DNA from: Anaerotignum sp.
Lineage (GTDB): Bacteria; Bacillota; Clostridia; Lachnospirales; Anaerotignaceae
Direction: 5' to 3'
Assembly (NCBI RefSeq): GCF_017483025.1
Contig: NZ_JAFUMA010000010.1
Coordinates: 1 to 64,000, forward strand
DNA: 64,000 nucleotides
The notes under the pieces were generated by a model. That model was not told the DNA's origin and searched no databases. It saw nothing but the letters and a program-made list of their open reading frames with translations. Positions 18,939 to 27,067 of the stretch are shown piece after piece; the first letter of the stretch is position 1; every line of letters starts with the position of its first letter. The position numbers and the translations under genes are program-made.

Positions 18939-18957
18939 ATATTGAAAATTTCAATAT
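18939..18957. promoter_or_regulatory. 19-bp palindrome between degV and the yacL-like gene
   Basis: ATATTGAAA and TTTCAATAT flank a central A, giving a perfect inverted repeat in the 349-bp divergent region. It looks like an operator for a dimeric regulator; apart from this and the promoter below I see no gene in the region. Confidence 0.5.
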
Positions 18958-19084
18958 CAGAAACAGATTATGTAGTCAGGGAAACCATGAAGCATGTTTT
19001 TCGAATCGAAATTGGAACGTTTTTGAAGAAAGCGAAAGTTATCTGAATCAGGAAGAGCTTTACGCCAACAGGAAAAAGAACTCC

Positions 19085-19113
19085 TTGCCAAATGGATAAA
19101 AATAAGATAAAAT
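19085..19113 (+). promoter_or_regulatory. Promoter of the yacL-like gene
   Basis: TTGCCA (19085-19090) and TAAAAT (19108-19113) have 17-bp spacing. Confidence 0.6.
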
Positions 19114-19191
19114 TTCAGTATGGTAAAGTGAGGGGATTATATCCATTTCTTTCTTTACCTGTGAAAAATACATAAAAAGGAGGTGAAATAA

Positions 19192-20268
19192 ATGAAAAGA
19201 GCGTTAGAATTGATCATGAGCTTGATCGTTACAGCGGCTACCTACGCATTGATGCATGTTGTGCTTTTTATGGACTTATTCAATTTTCAACATAGATTGC
19301 CTGCTTATGTGCCTACTGCCATATCGGTGATCGTCGGATTCATATTTTATTTTATTTTTTCCTCGTCGCTGGCAAATCTGCTTATGAAACGTTTGAAACA
19401 AACGGAAGATCGCCTTTCTAAAATGAACCTGAAAGAGCTTTCTCTTTCCGTTATTGGCTGTATTGTCGGGCTGGTCCTGGCAAATCTGATCGGCCTTGCC
19501 TTTACGGGCTTTGGTGCCCTGGGGACATTCATTATCGTTCTTTTGAATGTCATTTTCGGTATTCTGGGTATCCGCGTAGCCAGAAGGAAAAAGGATGATG
19601 TCAATGTTCGTACATTGAAAGAGGTGCTGATGACAACACCACCCAGCACCACGGAGGACTCCATTTACGGCAGACCTAAGATTCTGGATACCAGCGTTAT
19701 CATCGATGGGCGTATCCTTGACCTGCTGCAGACGGGCTTTATCGAAGGGAAGATCATCATTCCTGATTTTGTGCTGGAGGAATTGCGCCATATTGCCGAT
19801 TCCGCAGATAGCCTGAAACGACAGAGAGGACGCCGTGGCCTGGATATCCTTAATGAGATACAGAAGCAGCTGGCAGTGCCTGTAGAGATTCAGAGTTTTA
19901 CCACGCCCCAGTCCATGGAGGTGGATTCCATGCTGCTGAAAATGGCGGACAGCATGGATGCTTTCGTTGTGACAAACGATTTCAATCTGAATAAGGTGGC
20001 GGAATTCCAAGGCGTTCGTGTACTGAATATCAATGAACTGGCAAATGCCATCAAACCTGTGGTACTGCCTGGGGAAGAGATGAAGGTCACTATCATCAAA
20101 GCCGGCAAGGAACAGGGACAGGGCGTTGCCTATCTGAACGACGGTACGATGATTGTCGTAGACGGTGGTAGCAGACATATTGGCGAAACAAAAACCGTTA
20201 TCGTTACCAGCGTGCTGCAGACAGCGGCAGGCCGTATGATTTTTACAAAAATGATCGCTGCGGCGTGA
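19192..20268 (+). CDS. YacL-like membrane PIN/TRAM domain protein
   Basis: The 358-residue protein has four N-terminal membrane helices (about 10-130), a PIN nuclease domain (about 160-285) and a C-terminal TRAM domain (about 290-355). PIN acidic residues are visible in ILDTSVIIDGR, VLEEL and VVTNDFNLN. Bacillus YacL has the same build and also lies upstream of ispD, which supports the assignment. The cellular RNA substrate is not established. It is preceded by AAGGAGGTG and followed by a complex hairpin region. Confidence 0.93.
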   Translation: MKRALELIMSLIVTAATYALMHVVLFMDLFNFQHRLPAYVPTAISVIVGFIFYFIFSSSLANLLMKRLKQTEDRLSKMNLKELSLSVIGCIVGLVLANLIGLAFTGFGALGTFIIVLLNVIFGILGIRVARRKKDDVNVRTLKEVLMTTPPSTTEDSIYGRPKILDTSVIIDGRILDLLQTGFIEGKIIIPDFVLEELRHIADSADSLKRQRGRRGLDILNEIQKQLAVPVEIQSFTTPQSMEVDSMLLKMADSMDAFVVTNDFNLNKVAEFQGVRVLNINELANAIKPVVLPGEEMKVTIIKAGKEQGQGVAYLNDGTMIVVDGGSRHIGETKTVIVTSVLQTAAGRMIFTKMIAAA

Positions 20269-20282
20269 AAAGCGGAGAATGC

Positions 20283-20343
20283 CTCTTCATGAAATAAAAT
20301 GCGAAATCAGCTTGCTTGGTTTCGCATTTTTATTCATGAAGAG
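20283..20343 (+). terminator. Two-tier hairpin between the yacL-like gene and ispD
   Basis: An outer stem CTCTTCATGAA (20283-20293) with TTCATGAAGAG (20333-20343) encloses an inner stem AAAATGCGAAA (20296-20306) with TTTCGCATTTT (20320-20330). It may end the upstream transcript; there is no strong T-run after the outer stem. Confidence 0.65.
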
Positions 20344-20380
20344 ATTTGTGGAGCAAATCATGAGTAAAACGTAGTTTTAC
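20343..20380 (+). repeat. Two small adjacent inverted repeats before ispD
   Basis: GATTTG/CAAATC (20343-20348, 20354-20359) and GTAAAAC/GTTTTAC (20364-20370, 20374-20380) follow the large hairpin. Such palindromic tracts can be dispersed intergenic repeats; this cannot be tested from one window. Confidence 0.5.
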
Positions 20381-20409
20381 GAATAGGCTTCTTAGAGGGA
20401 GGTATAAGT

Positions 20410-21105
20410 ATGAGACCCATCAGCACAGCTGTCATTGTGGCAGCAGGGAAGGGCAAACGCATGGGGACGGAGATCAGCAAGCAGTTTTTGCCCCTTTACG
20501 GAAAGGAGATCCTTGCCCATACCGTAGAAAAATTTGAAAAGACAGAAGCAGTTCGGGATATCGTTCTGGTAACAGGAACAGATTCCCTGCAGGATGTAAA
20601 GGATATGGCCTGGGAATACGGCTGGAAAAAGGTCGTTTCCATCACAGAAGGTGGCAAGGAACGGCAGGATTCTGTTTGCAATGGCCTGAAACGGGTCAGC
20701 GAGGATACGGAGATCGTCCTCATCCATGATGGGGTGCGGCCCTTTGTGACAGAAGAGATTATAGAGAATTCCATCGCAGTTGCGCTGGAAATGGGCGGCT
20801 GTGTGGCAGGTGTTCCGGCGAAGGATACTATTAAGGTCTGCGATGCAAATAATATTGCCATTGCCACTCCTGACAGAAGCACCCTTTGGCAGATCCAGAC
20901 CCCGCAGACCTTCCGTAAAGATCTGATTTTAAAGGCATATGAAGCAGCGAAAACCGATGGTTTTATGGGCACAGATGATGCTTCCCTGGCGGAACACTGC
21001 GGCTATCCTGTCAAAATCATTATGGGAAGCTACCGCAATATCAAGATTACGACGAAGGAAGACCTTCTCATCGGTGAAGCATTTTTAAAGGAGGAAACGC
21101 CATGA
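20410..21105 (+). CDS. ispD: 2-C-methyl-D-erythritol 4-phosphate cytidylyltransferase
   Basis: IspD joins CTP and methylerythritol phosphate in the non-mevalonate isoprenoid pathway. The nucleotide-binding N-terminus [10 protein letters not shown] and the lysine in SKQFLPL are conserved, as are HDGVRPFV and [15 protein letters not shown]. Its 231 residues are the usual length. GGGAGGT lies at the right distance upstream. The stop overlaps the start of rnhA by 4 bp. IspF, often its neighbour, is absent here. Confidence 0.96.
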   Translation: MRPISTAVIVAAGKGKRMGTEISKQFLPLYGKEILAHTVEKFEKTEAVRDIVLVTGTDSLQDVKDMAWEYGWKKVVSITEGGKERQDSVCNGLKRVSEDTEIVLIHDGVRPFVTEEIIENSIAVALEMGGCVAGVPAKDTIKVCDANNIAIATPDRSTLWQIQTPQTFRKDLILKAYEAAKTDGFMGTDDASLAEHCGYPVKIIMGSYRNIKITTKEDLLIGEAFLKEETP

Positions 21106-21569
21106 AAACAGTAACGATCTATACGGACGGTGCCTGCTCCGGCAACCCCGGCCCCGGGGGCTATGGCGTTGTTTTGCTCTACGGTGCGGCAAAAAAGGAG
21201 CTTTCTGAAGGCTACAGACTGACTACCAATAACCGTATGGAGGTGCTGGCGGTCATCAAGGGGCTGGAGGCTCTGAAGGAGCCTTGTAAGGTGAACCTTT
21301 ACAGCGATTCCAAATATGTGGTGGATGCCATCGAAAAGGGCTGGGTTGTGAAATGGAGACAGAATGGCTGGATGCGTAATAAAAAGGAAAAAGCGTCCAA
21401 TGTTGACCTTTGGGAACGTCTGCTTGTGTTGCTGGAAAAGCATGAAGTATCTTTCATCTGGGTAAAGGGCCATGCGGACAATCCGGGTAATGAAAGATGT
21501 GATGAACTGGCCCGTATGGCCATCCAGAATGGAAATCTGCTGGAGGACGAAAACTACGGGAAAATGTAA
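21102..21569 (+). CDS. rnhA: Ribonuclease HI
   Basis: RNase HI cuts the RNA strand of RNA:DNA hybrids. All four catalytic acids are visible: Asp in [11 protein letters not shown], Glu in NNRMEV, Asp in YSDSKYV and Asp in NERCDELA, with the WVKGHA histidine loop. The 155 residues match Escherichia coli RnhA length, including the basic handle segment ([13 protein letters not shown]). It is coupled to ispD through an ATGA overlap. Confidence 0.96.
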   Translation: MKTVTIYTDGACSGNPGPGGYGVVLLYGAAKKELSEGYRLTTNNRMEVLAVIKGLEALKEPCKVNLYSDSKYVVDAIEKGWVVKWRQNGWMRNKKEKASNVDLWERLLVLLEKHEVSFIWVKGHADNPGNERCDELARMAIQNGNLLEDENYGKM

Positions 21570-21611
21570 GTTATTGTAAACCGAATTCCAAGTGGAGTGG
21601 TAGAAATCTGA

Positions 21612-21640
21612 TTGACACTGACGGAAATATATGTTAGTAT
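21612..21640 (+). promoter_or_regulatory. Promoter of the cold shock gene
   Basis: A consensus TTGACA (21612-21617) and TAGTAT (21635-21640) are 17 bp apart. The leader is only about 40 nt, shorter than the thermosensor leaders of enteric cspA. Confidence 0.85.
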
Positions 21641-21687
21641 CAGTCTGTAACAAATTTTATCTATCTCAAGTAGGAGGATTTTAAGTA

Positions 21688-21888
21688 ATGAAAAAAGGTA
21701 CAGTAAAATGGTTCAACGCAGAAAAAGGTTTTGGTTTCATCTCCGTACCTGGTGAAGACGATGTATTCGTACATTTCTCCGCAATTCAGGCTGAAGGCTA
21801 CAAAACACTGGAAGAAGGCCAGGAAGTAGAATTCGAAGTAGTTCAGGGTGCAAAAGGCCCTCAGGCTGCAAACGTAACACGTGCTTAA
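21688..21888 (+). CDS. csp: Cold shock domain protein
   Basis: This 66-residue OB-fold protein binds single-stranded RNA and DNA as a chaperone. RNP1 (KGFGFI) and RNP2 (VFVHF) are intact, and the N-terminus KGTVKWFN is canonical. AGGAGG precedes the start. Biased codons and a strong promoter suggest abundance. It is flanked by its own promoter and terminator. Confidence 0.96.
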   Translation: MKKGTVKWFNAEKGFGFISVPGEDDVFVHFSAIQAEGYKTLEEGQEVEFEVVQGAKGPQAANVTRA

Positions 21889-21955
21889 TCGATTTTAATT
21901 ATAGAATAGACTGCGAAAGCATTCAAAATTATACATTTAGATTTGGTTATGCAAA

Positions 21956-21992
21956 AAAGGCTCTCCGTTTTTCGGAGGGCCTTTCTTTATTC
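21956..21992 (+). terminator. Terminator of the cold shock gene
   Basis: AAAGGCTCTCCG (21956-21967) pairs with CGGAGGGCCTTT (21973-21984) with one G-T pair; TTTATT follows. Confidence 0.85.
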
Positions 21993-22085
21993 CAACTTTA
22001 ACGAAAAATTTATATCAATTAATGGTGACAAAGTGAAATTTCTTAAAGAATCGGTAATATTTTCTGTAACTTTTGTAATTTTTCA

Positions 22086-22114
22086 TTGAAAACACTTTTT
22101 GTTCGTGCTATTAT
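22086..22114 (+). promoter_or_regulatory. Promoter of the methyltransferase-GH3-HD-GYP operon
   Basis: TTGAAA (22086-22091) and TATTAT (22109-22114) have 17-bp spacing. The leader of about 64 nt shows no cyclic-di-GMP riboswitch-like structure that I could recognise. Confidence 0.65.
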
Positions 22115-22184
22115 CAAAGATGACTTAATGTCGATTTTTATGTATATCAATAGAAATTGCTGAAAATATGCAAGAGGATGGAAC

Positions 22185-22760
22185 ATGGGAGAGACGATCA
22201 TTGGCACAATTGCATTCATTTTGTTCATGGTTTACGACCTGGAACAGGCGGGTGTGGTGTCCCATCGTTTTCATAAAGGAACGAAGTTTTTCTTTACGAT
22301 CGGTTCGTTCCTGCTTTGTGTTGCAACGGTTTTGTTGCTGGGCAAAGAAGTATCCCTTTCATTAGAACTGAAGCAGATCGTGTTTCTGATTTTAGCGGTG
22401 GTGTTCCTGCTGCTGCTTATCTACACACTGTTTTTTGCACTGCCCTTTGAGGAGACCTATGTGGCCCAGGAAGTCCATAAGATCTACGATAAAAAGATGT
22501 ACGCCTTGTGCAGACACCCCGGTGTGCTGTGGTTTACAGGCTTTTATTTCTGCCTGTGGCTGGCCTTTGGCGGCGGGGCGTTGCTTTGGGCGGCCATTTG
22601 GTTCAGCAGTTTGAATGTTGCTTATATCATCCTGCAGGATGTTTATACATTTCCTCGGATCTTTTCTGATTATGGGGATTATAAAAAACACGTACCATTT
22701 TTATTCCCCAATGGGAAAAGTCTGAAACATTGTCTGGATACTTTCAAGGAGAGCCGGTGA
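22185..22760 (+). CDS. ICMT/PEMT-like integral membrane methyltransferase
   Basis: The 191-residue protein has about five membrane helices and the C-terminal signature of isoprenylcysteine carboxyl methyltransferase-like enzymes: YALCRHPGVLWF (about residues 105-116) and, after further helices, FPRIFSDYGDYKKHVP. In characterised relatives these segments bind S-adenosylmethionine. Bacteria lack prenylated proteins of the eukaryotic type, so the acceptor, perhaps a small carboxylic acid, lipid or quinone-like molecule, is unknown. AGAGGA precedes the start. The GH3-like gene begins 7 bp after its stop. Confidence 0.75.
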   Translation: MGETIIGTIAFILFMVYDLEQAGVVSHRFHKGTKFFFTIGSFLLCVATVLLLGKEVSLSLELKQIVFLILAVVFLLLLIYTLFFALPFEETYVAQEVHKIYDKKMYALCRHPGVLWFTGFYFCLWLAFGGGALLWAAIWFSSLNVAYIILQDVYTFPRIFSDYGDYKKHVPFLFPNGKSLKHCLDTFKESR

Positions 22761-22767
22761 CTGGATT

Positions 22768-24405
22768 ATGAGATTTGAAGAAAAACTGAAAACATTATCT
22801 CAGGAAGAGATCTGGCAGGAATACTGTGGTTTCCTTGATCTGTCCATTGAGGAATATATGCAGATCCAGAATCGTCTGATGGAAGAGCAGATCGCCCTCT
22901 GGAGCAACTGCGCTTTGGGGCAGCGTTTCCTGAAAGGAAAGCAAATCAGCAGTATCGATGAATTCCGTAAGGAAATCCCTCTGACGACCTATGGCGATTA
23001 TGCCGATGTGCTGCTGCAGAAGCAGGGCAGTATGCTTCCTGATGACCCTATCATCTGGATACAGACTACATGGGAAGGCGGACGCCATCCCGTTAAAGTT
23101 GCGCCTTATACAAAGAGCATGCTGGATACCTACCGCAATAACGTGCTGGCCTGCATGATTCTGACAACAGCCCATGAAAAGAAAAAATTTGACCTGAAGG
23201 CCAAGGATACTTTCCTTTACGCACTGGCACCTTTGCCTTATGCGACAGGTCTGTTCCCTCTGGCGCTGAACGATGAAATTGAGATCGACTTCCTGCCTCC
23301 TGTAAAAGAAGCGGTGCAGATGTCCTTCAGTGAAAGAAACGTGAAGGGCTTCAAGATGGGCATGAAGCGGGGCATTGATTTCTTCTTTGGCCTGGGCAGT
23401 GTGGCTTATTTTGTCAGTCTTAGCGTGGCTGCTATGGGCAGCGGCGGCAGCGGCAAATCCAGCCTGAAATCCATCTCTCCCGCTATGCTGGCTCGCCTTA
23501 TCAAGGCAAAGCATACCTGCAAAAAAGAGGGTAGAGAGCTGATGCCCAAAGACCTTTTCAAACCCAAGGGCTTCGTTGTTGCCGGTACGGATAACAACAG
23601 CTATAAAGATGACTTGGAACGTTTGTGGGGTATCCGTCCCATGGAACTGTTCGCAGGGACAGAACCCAGCTGTATCGGCACAGAAACATGGACAAAAGAC
23701 GGGATGTATTTCTTCCCCGATACCTGCTTCTATGAATTCATTCCTGAAAAGGAGATGGAGCTGAGTCTGGATGATCCCAGCTATCAGCCGAAGACGTATC
23801 TGATGAATGAAGTCATTCCCGGTGAAAAATATGAACTGGTCATCTCTGTATTGAAGGGTGGCGCTTTCGTTCGCTATCGCGTGGGCGATGTATATCGCTG
23901 CGTGGGTCTGGAAAATGCAGAGGATGAAACAAGAATTCCAAGATTCCATTATATCGACCGTATCCCTACGGTCATCGATATCGCAGGTTTTACCCGTATC
24001 ACTGAAAATTCCATTCAGAATGTTATTGAACTCTCTAGACTGGAGATCGAGGATTGGGTAGCCATCAAGGAGTATAATGAAGAAAAACGGCCTTTGCTGC
24101 ATCTTTATGTGGAAATGTCGCCCAAATCTCTGGTTTCTCAGGCAGTCAGCAAGGAGATCTTAAGAGAGCATTTGAGCGTTTACTTTAAATATGTCGATCA
24201 GGATTATAAAGACCTGAAACGCATTCTGGGCGTGGATCCCCTGAAGATCACCATCCTGAAGTGCGGCACTTTCGCTGAATATCATAGAAAGAGCGGAAAG
24301 AAGCTGCGTAAGATCAATCCTTCCAAATATGAAGTGATGGAGCTTTTGCAGACAGAAGAATCCGTTGACCTGTGGTATCAGTTCCGGGGAGGTGGGCGCT
24401 TATGA
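22768..24405 (+). CDS. GH3-superfamily acyl-adenylating enzyme
   Basis: GH3 enzymes adenylate a carboxylic acid and, in plants, couple it to an amino acid. The 545-residue length and motif order fit: an ATP-loop region with the form TTWEGGRHPVKVAPYT (about 110-125), LFAGTEPSCIG (about 297-307), the hallmark RYRVGDVYR (about 369-377), and a hinge IDRIPTVIDIAGFTRITE before a C-terminal lid. The first loop departs from the usual S/T-S-G-T-T-x-G-x-x-K, keeping only the Thr pair, Gly pair and Lys, so activity is uncertain. It lies between an ICMT-like methyltransferase and an HD-GYP protein and overlaps the latter by 4 bp. No carrier protein or amide partner is nearby. Confidence 0.82.
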   Translation: MRFEEKLKTLSQEEIWQEYCGFLDLSIEEYMQIQNRLMEEQIALWSNCALGQRFLKGKQISSIDEFRKEIPLTTYGDYADVLLQKQGSMLPDDPIIWIQTTWEGGRHPVKVAPYTKSMLDTYRNNVLACMILTTAHEKKKFDLKAKDTFLYALAPLPYATGLFPLALNDEIEIDFLPPVKEAVQMSFSERNVKGFKMGMKRGIDFFFGLGSVAYFVSLSVAAMGSGGSGKSSLKSISPAMLARLIKAKHTCKKEGRELMPKDLFKPKGFVVAGTDNNSYKDDLERLWGIRPMELFAGTEPSCIGTETWTKDGMYFFPDTCFYEFIPEKEMELSLDDPSYQPKTYLMNEVIPGEKYELVISVLKGGAFVRYRVGDVYRCVGLENAEDETRIPRFHYIDRIPTVIDIAGFTRITENSIQNVIELSRLEIEDWVAIKEYNEEKRPLLHLYVEMSPKSLVSQAVSKEILREHLSVYFKYVDQDYKDLKRILGVDPLKITILKCGTFAEYHRKSGKKLRKINPSKYEVMELLQTEESVDLWYQFRGGGRL

Positions 24406-26939
24406 CAACTGGCTATGCCTTCATCTCCATCATTGCGCTGGTGTGCTATGTATTCCTTTTCCTCACATTCTTTGCGGCGAAAAAGAATAAGCATATCAAT
24501 CAGTTTATGCTGATTTTGACTACAATGATCCTTTGGACAGGCGGTTCCTTCTTCATGCGTGCCCAATTCTGGCCGGGCGTGAAGTTCTGGTATGATGTTT
24601 CCGTTCTTGGGTTGACGCTGTGTCCTTATGTATCCTTCCTGTTTGCCGTGGATTTCGGCGGCATTAGGGTCGGCATTTCCCGCAGGGTGTGGCTGATCCT
24701 GGCGGTCATTGCCAATGCATTCAATATCCTGACCAACAGCCTGCTGGCAGCGCCCGAAGTGGTGACGATGGCGGATGGTTCTGTGTCTTTCATTTATGAA
24801 ACGACATGGAAGGTTATCTTCCTGTATGGTGTTACTTTTGGTGCCAGTGTGCATATGTTCTGGCTGATCTGGAAAGCAGGGAAGAAGGATGAAATGCTGA
24901 AACGTCAGCTGGCTCCCATCGTTGTGGGGCTGCTGATCATGTATGCCGGTAACGTATTGATCTTCCTGCCTCCTTTCATCGGGGTGCCTGTGGATATCAT
25001 GATGGGTATCGTGAACGTGCTTTGCCTGGTATACGCTTTGTATGCAAGACGTATGTTCCGACTGACACTGTTGGCTTCTAAAGGCAGCTGCTATGTGATC
25101 GCTGGGATCTGCTCGCTGCTGATTTTCAGTAATGCGATTTTCCCTCTGCGTAAATTTATCAACAAAACATTCTCTGTTGCAGGGGAGTATGATATCCTGA
25201 TCGTTTCTGTGGTCTTTATGATCGCTACGATCGTGATCTACACAGCCATGAAGCATCTGATCGATAAGATCTTCATCCGTGATGAACTGGCCCGCTCTGA
25301 GACTCTGAAGGAATTCAGCGCAGCCGTATCCAAGAGCTTGAAGATCAATGAAATCCTGGATGTCATGGTTCAGGTCATCCAAACCACTATTGGCGTGAAA
25401 AAAGTTTATGTCTGCCTGGTCAATAATGATGGTGATCAGTATCAGGTAAGCTACAGCACCAGCCCTCTGGATAAGCGCAGCTATTCTCTGACAGCGGATA
25501 ATCCCGTTGTCCTTTGGCTGAAACAGAATCATACATACCTGCTAATGAAGGATTTCCGCCGCACAGTGGCCTATAAATCCATGTGGGAAACGGAAAAACG
25601 CATGCTGCAGCTTCTGGAGATCGAATGTATCGTTCCTCTGGAAGACGATAACCAGCTGGTAGGCTTCGTGATGGTAACGGAAAAAGAAAGAAAGGCCATC
25701 CTGAATATGGATGACCTGGCTTTCCTGGATTCCGTTGGTTCCATCGGCTCTATCGCTGTTAAAAATTCTCATCTGTACGAAAAGGTTTACATGGAAGCCC
25801 GCATCGATGAACTGACAGGCCTCCTGAACCGTAAATATTTCTATGAAACACTGGAAGCGGAAGTAGAAAAGAACAGACACCTTTCTCTGAGCCTGCTGAT
25901 GGTCAGCATCGATGACTTCAAGCTGTATAACCAGCTTTATGGCACAGAAGAAGGGGACAAGGCCCTCCGCAATGTAGCCATGGTGCTGCAGGCCAGCGTA
26001 GGGGAAAACGGCTATGTAGCCCGTTATAATGGCAAGGAATTTGCCATCATCCTGCCTCAGTTTGATATCCTGGCTGCAAAAAATATGGCGAACAATATCC
26101 GTATGCAGATCATGGAGATCAACAAGCAGCAGAGAGGACAGATGTATCGTCAGAAGGCACTGACGGCCAGCGTCGGCATCTGTTCCATCCCGTATGCGGC
26201 TTCCAATATGAAGCAGCTTCTGGATAATGCGGATATGGCATTGTATCAGGCGAAGCATACGGGTAAAAACAAAGTTATGATCTATTCTATCGGTGAGGTG
26301 GAAGATTCCCGCGCGGCACAGATGGATAATGGCACAGGCTACCGTGAAGGTATCTATTCCGAATATGCTTCTACCATCTATGCCTTGACGGCAGCCATCG
26401 ATACGAAGGACCATTATACCTTCCGTCATTCCAAAAACGTGGCAGAATATGCCACAAAGCTGGCGAAGGCTTATGGCCTGAATAAGGAAAGCGTTTCCAT
26501 CATCGAAGAAGCAGCTCTGCTCCACGATATCGGCAAGATCGGTATCCCCGAGAATATCCTGAATAAGCCCGGCAGACTGGAAGCGGAAGAATACGAAGTG
26601 ATGAAGGAACATGTAGAAAACTCCATCGGTATCATCCGTCATCTGCCTTCTCTGGATTACGTTATCCCCGCAGTCATCGGTCACCATGAACGCTGGGATG
26701 GCAAGGGCTATCCCCGTCGCATTGCCGGAGAAGATATCCCTCTTTCTGCTCGTATCCTTTGCATCGCAGACTCCTTCGATGCCATGGTCTCCAAGCGCTC
26801 CTATAAAGACGCTTATGACACAGATCGTGCGCTGAATATCGTAAGAAGCGAAGCCGGCAGACAATTTGACCCTCAGCTGGCGGAATTGTTTGTAAAACTG
26901 GTAGAAAACGGCACCATCACAGTATTGAAAGATGAATAA
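24402..26939 (+). CDS. 7TM-GAF-GGDEF-HD-GYP signalling protein (probable cyclic-di-GMP phosphodiesterase)
   Basis: ATG 24402 overlaps the GH3 stop and has GGGGAGGTGGG upstream. Residues 1-225 hold about seven helices resembling the HisKA_7TM sensor, and two more helices end near 290. A GAF domain follows (about 305-460), then a GGDEF domain (about 465-630) whose active loop is YNGKEF, predicted inactive as a cyclase. The C-terminal HD-GYP domain (about 660-840) is complete, with HDIGKIGIPENIL and HHERWDGKGYP, so cyclic-di-GMP hydrolysis is likely. Co-translation with the GH3 gene suggests that its signal relates to that enzyme's product. Confidence 0.9.
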   Translation: MTTGYAFISIIALVCYVFLFLTFFAAKKNKHINQFMLILTTMILWTGGSFFMRAQFWPGVKFWYDVSVLGLTLCPYVSFLFAVDFGGIRVGISRRVWLILAVIANAFNILTNSLLAAPEVVTMADGSVSFIYETTWKVIFLYGVTFGASVHMFWLIWKAGKKDEMLKRQLAPIVVGLLIMYAGNVLIFLPPFIGVPVDIMMGIVNVLCLVYALYARRMFRLTLLASKGSCYVIAGICSLLIFSNAIFPLRKFINKTFSVAGEYDILIVSVVFMIATIVIYTAMKHLIDKIFIRDELARSETLKEFSAAVSKSLKINEILDVMVQVIQTTIGVKKVYVCLVNNDGDQYQVSYSTSPLDKRSYSLTADNPVVLWLKQNHTYLLMKDFRRTVAYKSMWETEKRMLQLLEIECIVPLEDDNQLVGFVMVTEKERKAILNMDDLAFLDSVGSIGSIAVKNSHLYEKVYMEARIDELTGLLNRKYFYETLEAEVEKNRHLSLSLLMVSIDDFKLYNQLYGTEEGDKALRNVAMVLQASVGENGYVARYNGKEFAIILPQFDILAAKNMANNIRMQIMEINKQQRGQMYRQKALTASVGICSIPYAASNMKQLLDNADMALYQAKHTGKNKVMIYSIGEVEDSRAAQMDNGTGYREGIYSEYASTIYALTAAIDTKDHYTFRHSKNVAEYATKLAKAYGLNKESVSIIEEAALLHDIGKIGIPENILNKPGRLEAEEYEVMKEHVENSIGIIRHLPSLDYVIPAVIGHHERWDGKGYPRRIAGEDIPLSARILCIADSFDAMVSKRSYKDAYDTDRALNIVRSEAGRQFDPQLAELFVKLVENGTITVLKDE

Positions 26940-26976
26940 AACTCTCTTGTTTTCCTGCAAAATAAGAGAGTTTTTT
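26938..26976 (+). terminator. Terminator of the GH3 operon
   Basis: AAAACTCTCTT (26938-26948) pairs with AAGAGAGTTTT (26964-26974) and overlaps the stop codon; a T-run follows. Confidence 0.88.
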
Positions 26977-26988
26977 TCTTTGGAAAGA

Positions 26989-27017
26989 TTGCATCGAGGG
27001 GAACAGTGTGCTACAAT
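26989..27017 (+). promoter_or_regulatory. Promoter of typA
   Basis: TTGCAT (26989-26994) and TACAAT (27012-27017) are 17 bp apart. Confidence 0.75.
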
Positions 27018-27067
27018 TAAGTGTCGTACGTAAGAGAAAATTGTTTATATGATTGGAGTAATTCTAT

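Noticed and set aside
18908-19099. A 63-codon open frame in the degV-yacL gap
   Set aside because: It starts at TTG without a ribosome site, covers the palindrome and looks like random translation.
21570-21687. A long cold-shock RNA thermometer before csp
   Set aside because: The promoter leaves a leader of only about 40 nt.
22115-22184. A cyclic-di-GMP riboswitch before the GH3 operon
   Set aside because: The short AT-rich leader lacks the GEMM conserved bases and paired helices.
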